Assembly: GCA_003573635.1 (NCBI GenBank)
Contig: QUTJ01031431.1
Coordinates: forward strand, 1-11,706
Direction of reading: 5' to 3'
DNA: 11,706 bases
From: Goniomonas avonlea
Lineage: Eukaryota; Cryptophyceae; Goniomonadida; Goniomonadaceae
Part shown: one piece after another, positions 7,010-11,706 of the stretch
How positions within the stretch are numbered: the stretch's first letter is position 1
Layout of the letters: every line of letters begins with the position of its first letter
The notes under the pieces: model-generated
Database searches by the model: none
Seen by the model: the letters and a program-made list of their open reading frames with translations, nothing else
Told to the model about the DNA's origin: nothing
Translations under genes and position numbers: made by a program

Positions 7010-10000
7010 CTGCGGAGGAAGGCCGAGTCGCAGCCTGCGCACAGTAAGGAGCATGCGCTCGATATGATACAGCACCTGGCGGAAGTGAAGTCAGTTGATG
7101 CAAAGCCAGGAGCAACCAGAGCATCACGATGACTCCCATGCCCCCATGAACCGTGACCTCCTCCTGGCACTCTCCATCTGTCGATCTTCCCGCAAGGCAA
7201 AATTATTGTCAAACTCATTCTTCTAATATGAACCTGATACTCATCACGACCCCAGTACTAGATGAAGCGTCGGGGGGAGCGGTGTAGCGGGGGCTGGGGA
7301 TAGTAGATCGTGATGAGTCACGGCCGGGGGTTCATAGAAGAAGCTCGTTTTGCACTAGACAATGAGTTTGACAAGAGGGTGACTCGGAGTTCGGGCAGTT
7401 GGGTGTAGCGATCCTGGACGGATCTGCCGTTATCCCTTGTGCGTTCAGGTCTGTTTCTGTGTGTCTTTGTTTCACTGTCGCCAAGTGCACGCGCTGTGGT
7501 GCACACACCTTTCGCTGGCCCCGTTCGCTTCCAGGTCGCTTAAGCCTCTGTAGGTGAGTGCGCAGAAACCTGTGGACGCCCGTCAAACCTCGAAGCAGTG
7601 ACAAGCGGCAGTCGTCACAGTGACAATCGTCACCAAGGGCTGCTAACGAGACACTTTGAAGTGGCAGTGACAGATTGTGGTGTGGTCATCGAGTTTCATG
7701 GCTCACGAACGTGATCATTGCAGGAGCGGTGACAGCAACTCGACTCGGAACGAGTGCTTCGTGGTGAGGACAGAGAGCGGAAGTGGCGGGAGCGACAGTG
7801 AGAGCCGTGACGGTGGGTCGCAGCGGCACAAACTTGACCGACTCAAGCAACTAACCCGAGACACTGATCCAGCGTTCTTCGCGTGAGAAATTGGTCACGA
7901 ACACGCAGCAGCACCAACCAAGCAGGGCCCGCCCAGATACAAGCATTGGCGTACAGAAGCTCAACCGCTCTGCGCGGGTTGGGTTGATGTGGGAACCACC
8001 CTTCGGATCTCACAAAAACGTAACGGGGACGAAGGCAACAAATCTCACCCGATCTCCCCCCGCAGAAGCTTGCAGGCAAACTCCCCCGCCTCAATCATCG
8101 TGTACTCGACTTTGGATTGCCCTTCTTCTGACACTGCATTGACTGCAGTCTGTGGGCCAGTGTCAGAGGGTGCAGCGGAGCACCAGGACTACGGCCGGCT
8201 AGAGATTACGTCAATCACACATAATCTCCGGGGGGCTTTCGAGGTATATTTCAGAAACGTTGCACTGTTGTTACCAGCAAGCAAGCAAACACGGTCTCAG
8301 TTTAGCCTCCCGAGACAGCGCAAGACTGCTGTTGAATCGGTCAGAGTGAAAGGCAGGGATGCCAAACATTTACAGGCTGTCCTCAAAAGTACGGAACGAA
8401 CGAAAGAGTACCGTTGTCACCGTGGGCGTCCGAGGGGGGTAGAGCGAGAGCACCTCCCGTCGTGGCAGTGCCCACACGATTGTGTAATCGTCATCAGACC
8501 CAGCAATGTGTGTGCCGTACATGTGCGAGCCGGTGCGAAAACAGCAGACAATCTGTTTGTGTACTCGGTTAATCCTGCTCCTCTGAAACAACAGACCAGC
8601 CCGGGACCTCAGCTTTCGCACTCGTTGCACCCTTCGGAATTCTGATTCACATTTCGAGTTTTTCTTCTCTCTTCCTCCTTAACGACTTATGGGGTTGAAA
8701 GAGAGACTGCCACGGCAAGATTTCGGCCAAAACTTGAAAACCCGATCTGATTTGCAACGATACGTATCTCTCTATATGGGCTTCAATTGTCTAAAACGCA
8801 AATCCCCGGGAGTCGACTCGCTCAGAGTACAAGCTGGACGGGTGGGGGGGGGCAAGGGAGCGGAGAACTCGATCACCAACTCCTACCTGGCGCGGATCCA
8901 TCGAAATTCCGAGCGTAGCAAGCCATTGGGAAAACTCGGAGGCACTGGAGTACCGTGCGGCCTGCCCAGGCGTGTCACTTGCAGCGCCGTGTCCAGTGAC
9001 GACACTCGCAGCAGAATCTGCTTGGCACCCCAGTCTCAGCTCGCCCAACACAGACTCCGCCGCCGCCCTCCAAGCCAACAATGCTTGGCTTGTGTCTCTC
9101 CCAGAGTCCTGCGACTTAGAAGTGGCCGCAGCACCCCGCCTCCTCCGAGACCGCGACTGTTTTGCACTGCTACCTGCGCCAACAGATCGGCATGCCTTGC
9201 CCTCTGCACCGTCTGCAGCACTTGTTGCTGGATGGGGCTGCTCTAGTCCTTGGCAAGCTCCGTCCACCAGGTCCCCTCTCCCCTCTCCATCCTGTTCTTC
9301 TCCTCCCGCCTGCCCAAGCGTTGCTGCTCGTGCCCCTGACACCTGGAGCATCTCCCTCGGACCATCCTCACTCATTGCTCCCTTCTGGCAAGGACTGGCA
9401 ACTGTTAACTTCGCCGCAGCAATGGTCATAGAGAGGCTTGCATCAACACTGCGGTAGACCTCACAGAGTCGTTCCCAGAGGTCAGTGTCGCTGTCGTTGC
9501 TGTGGCAAAGCGCGAGGAGCGCCTCGAGGTCCAGCATGGCGGCATCACCATCACCACCTATGCTCTGCATGGCCTCCAGGTCGCCCATCTGGGCTGTGAG
9601 ACGCTGCACCAGCGACAGCCCGATCACTGAGCGGCACCAGGTGCTTGAACTCAGGGAGCTGACCACATTATGCGGCTCTCGGTGCATGAGACCCAGAGCT
9701 CCAGCTCCCTGTGGAGAGTCAGACGATTAGGGAGTACGGTCGGATTCGTGGACGCGCCTGTCTCAGCAGCAGGCGTAGCGCAACCGCGTCTCGGCCAAGA
9801 CTTACGAGGTCAAAACCACGTTTTCGTTGTCGCCATTCAGTTGACTCCCAAATCAATTCACTGCCGCAGAACCCCAAGGAAGTTTGGGGCAGACTAAGAG
9901 ACGCCAATACCAGTGGTTCGTTCAGCCGCTCGATCAGCCTCAAATGTTGATGGGCCTGCTCCAGACGATCACAAAGACTCTGCAAACAACTCGGACACAA

Positions 10001-10192
10001 ACCTCACGGACGCGAAAAACCAGACAGTGAGGGCACTCTGGCAAAAGCGCAACAAGTCTTTCAAGCACAAAGTTAGCGTGAGTCCGCCCAAATCCATCCA
10101 CACTGCTTTCCTGCGTGACCAAACTCAGTGGAGGGCTGTGTGGCCTGAACGTGCCTGTTCCCCGCTGAGCTTACGTTCAAGCTCCTCGACAT
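7010..10192 (-). CDS. RlaP/COG3541-like nucleotidyltransferase with long novel N-terminal region (multi-exon)
   Basis: Pol-beta-type nucleotidyltransferases transfer a nucleotide with metal-binding Asp residues; the RlaP branch has no firmly known substrate. Model on the minus strand: 10192-10175, 10110-10021, 9979-9806, 9708-8887, 8790-8651, 8574-8421, 8149-8049, 7969-7856, 7569-7509 and 7075-7010. All introns are GT-AG with matching phases, giving at least 580 residues. The catalytic signature is TGSHMYGT (429-436) followed by SDDD (441-444). Family-like segments follow in order across four further exons: FACKLLRGEIG (490-500), AVELLYA (501-507), RDQFLTRR (524-531), GFLRTHLQRLKR (538-549), LYHIERMLL (560-568). 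Residues 1-370 match nothing I know: a leucine-rich helical start (VLERLVALLPEC), then a low-complexity part with SRSRRRRG. A basic helix (RRKREEKLEM) leads into the domain. The 18-nt first exon (ATG in weak context) and the 3' end are least certain; the unspliced frame from the last exon stops at 6800. Confidence 0.75.
7206..7374. repeat. 169-bp imperfect fold-back (inverted repeat) inside an intron
   Basis: Three paired blocks are nested. TTGTCAAACTCATT (7206-7219) is the exact reverse complement of 7361-7374. The block 7220-7234 pairs with 7329-7343 at 13 of 15 positions. ACTCATCACGA (7239-7249) is the exact reverse complement of 7308-7318. The right arm has a bulge of about 17 nt, and the central loop (7250-7307) is very G-rich on the plus strand. 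The whole structure lies within the 433-nt intron 7508-7076 of the nucleotidyltransferase gene. It could be a MITE-like remnant or a structured intronic RNA. Confidence 0.8.
7596..7672. repeat. Cluster of CAGTGACA and TCGTCAC motifs in an intron
   Basis: CAGTGACA occurs at 7596-7603, 7618-7625 and 7665-7672, with TCGTCAC at 7612-7618 and 7627-7633. They create small GTCAC-A-GTGAC palindromes. The cluster lies in the 286-nt intron 7855-7570 of the nucleotidyltransferase gene. It may be a decayed tandem repeat or a set of binding sites. Confidence 0.6.
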
Positions 10193-10675
10193 CAGCGCTC
10201 AGGATCCACTCGTTGGGAGCAGCGTAGATGACCGTCAGAAAATGGGTCGTGGCTGAGATGCAAGAGTCACTGACCACACACAGAGGGCGATGGCCAAGGG
10301 AGGACACAGCTGCTATCGCGTTATGGGCCCACACCCTTCGTGCAGCAGCTGAACAGCATGGTGCACTCGGTGGCATCGCTACGGGGAGCGGCTTCTTTGA
10401 GTCATCCGCGGCGGTCAGCGCTGAGAGCTCATGCCCATGTATGAACCGGCGCCAGACCCCACAGGGCCACAACCCCCCTGACTATCTCTGCGCCTCATCC
10501 AAGTGATCCAACACTCCTGCCTCCGAAAGATTTTTTGTATTTATTTCAGTGTTTTGCACCATTTTCAATATAAACTTTGGATGATAGACGTGAACTTGCC
10601 TAATCTTCAAGCACGACCTTGCCCAAACGGCGTGCCAACGCAGCCGCAGCAAACCAGCCGAGGCCCGCCGCAAGC
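10193..10675. promoter_or_regulatory. Divergent intergenic region of the nucleotidyltransferase and permease genes
   Basis: These 483 bp separate a minus-strand start at 10192 from a plus-strand start at 10676 and should hold both promoters. TATAAA at 10569-10574 on the plus strand lies about 100 bp before the permease ATG, compatible with a TATA box and a leader of about 70 nt. An open minus-strand frame crosses 10472-10125 and has a protein-like stretch (HFLTVIYAAPNEWIL). It ends at the same GTAAGC donor used in the nucleotidyltransferase model, but in a phase that does not join cleanly, so I treat it as an unproven alternative 5' exon. Confidence 0.45.
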
Positions 10676-11670
10676 ATGACCCGGGGAAGTTTGCTCGACC
10701 ACAGCTCCAATCTGCTTGAAAGCTCCGTGTACGAGACCGGTGAGAAGACCGAGAAAAATGACCAAGTTGGCAAGCTCGGGGCACTGTCGTTGACTGCGAT
10801 TGTGTATTTTCTTGTTTGCGGTGAGTGTCCCAATTGTTATTGTACAAGTGAGATTATTCGCCTGAGATCATTCAGGTGGTGCCTACGGGACGGAGGATAT
10901 CGGTGGCGCTATTCCGCCTGCGTTTGCTCTTGGGGGAATTTTACTCATACCATGGGTTTGGAGCATTCCGATTGTAAGCTCATTCCTTCAGAGGAAAGGG
11001 CCATCAGAGCTCATTCATATGTCCTTCAGGCTCTGATGACCGCGGAAATGGCCACTGCGTTGCCGGAACACTGCGGGTTTATCGAATGGATAAGCCGAGC
11101 CTGGGGGAAATGGGGTGACTTTGCGTCATTCATTGATGGCATTGTCGTTGCGATGGTCGTTGTCATCGATCAGGCCGTGTACCCTGTCCTCTTCACGAGC
11201 TACTTGCTGCAGTTCGAGTTCATGCCCGATCTGGAGCCTTGGGCTCAGTATGGCGTTTCGGTCGGTTTTGTGTTCATGTGCGGAGCCCTCAACCTCACTG
11301 GTGTGGAGTCTTTGGGGCGTGCAAGCCAGGTTTGGCCCAACCTCGGCTGTGTCAGATCCTAACCGCTTTTCCAGGTGTTTTCAACCATTGTCATGATGCC
11401 ATTCATTGTGTTTGTCATCTGTGCCATTGCAAGCAAAAAGATGCACCCCGATGTATGGATTGTCACAGAAGGAGACTGGGATGTTGGCACCTATCTCAGG
11501 TACGACATCAACACTCTGGTTGCACCCCACCTCACCAGCACTCCCCAACAGCGTGCTTGTGTGGGCGACCTGCGGCTGGGAGTACAGCAGCTTCTTGGCA
11601 CAGGATGTCCAAAAACCCGGCGACTACCCCAAGGTCATGATGGGCGCGGTCATCCTCATGGTTCTCACAT
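10676..11670 (+). CDS. APC-superfamily amino-acid/polyamine permease, 5' part (runs off the window)
   Basis: This is a membrane transporter of the amino acid-polyamine-organocation superfamily, closest in pattern to the plant/protist polyamine uptake (LAT-like) group. Exons are 10676-10820, 10876-10973, 11030-11329, 11375-11499 and 11552-11670, with GT-AG introns of 55, 56, 45 and 52 nt and consistent phases, giving 262 residues before a GTGCGT donor at 11671. The ATG has A at -3. The short cytosolic N-terminus carries an acidic dileucine-like DHSSNLLESS. Motifs are GGAYGTED (49-56) for the substrate-binding loop of helix 1, IPWVWSIPIALMTAEM for helix 2, the family-typical PEHCGFIEW, and DQAVYPVLF for helix 3. 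LVWATCGWEYSS (225-236) followed by AQDVQKP matches the helix 6 region. Joining exons 4 and 5 gives TYLSVLVW, which aligns without gaps to the family. The remaining helices lie to the right of the window. The substrate cannot be told from sequence. Confidence 0.9.
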
Positions 11671-11706
11671 GTGCGTAGAACTGTTTGTGTCCGCAACCGC
11701 GACGGA

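Noticed and set aside
7843-8094. Reading straight through as one minus-strand exon (83 codons)
   Set aside because: Family alignment needs LLRGEIG joined directly to AVELLYA, which fits the GTGAGA donor at 8048 and the CGCAG acceptor at 7970 in phase. The read-through changes frame between the two halves.
8972-9457. 161-codon plus-strand open frame opposite the nucleotidyltransferase N-terminal exon
   Set aside because: It is antisense to the 822-nt exon. The minus-strand exon is supported by strong splice sites at both ends with matching phase; the plus frame shows only Ser/Pro/Ala low complexity expected from the complementary strand.
9980-10007. Alternative 28-nt intron with a GTGAGG donor in the nucleotidyltransferase gene
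   Set aside because: Shorter than every other modelled intron. The 41-nt intron starting at 10020 gives matching phase and a better continuous protein (PECPHCL, then SLCDRLEQ).

Overview
The window looks like nuclear DNA of a unicellular eukaryote (a protist). Three genes can only be read by joining exons across GT-AG introns. These introns are mostly 40-100 nt, with a cluster at 40-56 nt. Start codons have Kozak-like contexts, microsatellites are present, and there are no bacterial-style operons or Shine-Dalgarno sites. The sequence does not show which lineage it comes from. Introns this small, a soluble-type adenylyl cyclase domain and a plant/protist-type amino-acid/polyamine permease argue against an animal or land-plant genome.

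Layout from left to right: (1) 1-1819 holds a GAGT/GAGC microsatellite, a 35-nt hairpin and no recognisable gene. (2) 1820-2908, minus strand, is a five-exon gene with one class III nucleotidyl cyclase domain of the soluble adenylyl cyclase (sAC/ADCY10) C1 type. (3) 2909-4557 is a long divergent intergenic region with short repeats and one undetermined base. (4) 4558-5571, plus strand, is an intronless frame for a disordered Ser/Pro-rich protein with about 16 SP/TP sites. (5) 5619-5938, plus strand, is a small hypothetical two-exon gene starting just downstream of a TATA-like run, with a 20-bp tandem duplication near its end. (6) 5939-7009 has no recognised gene and holds a degenerate duplication. 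(7) 7010-10192, minus strand, is at least ten exons of a pol-beta-type nucleotidyltransferase related to RlaP/COG3541, with a long unrecognised N-terminal region. Its ninth intron contains a 169-bp fold-back repeat. (8) 10193-10675 is a divergent intergenic region. (9) 10676 to the right edge, plus strand, is the 5' part of an APC-superfamily permease similar to plant and protist polyamine/amino-acid transporters; it runs out of the window.

Nothing shows that these genes form one pathway. The useful results are the reconstructed intron-split genes, mainly the nucleotidyltransferase and the cyclase. Neither is visible in any single reading frame. The cyclase lacks several residues expected of a bicarbonate-responsive sAC domain. 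All splice models come from reading the sequence and from family resemblance, without transcript data.
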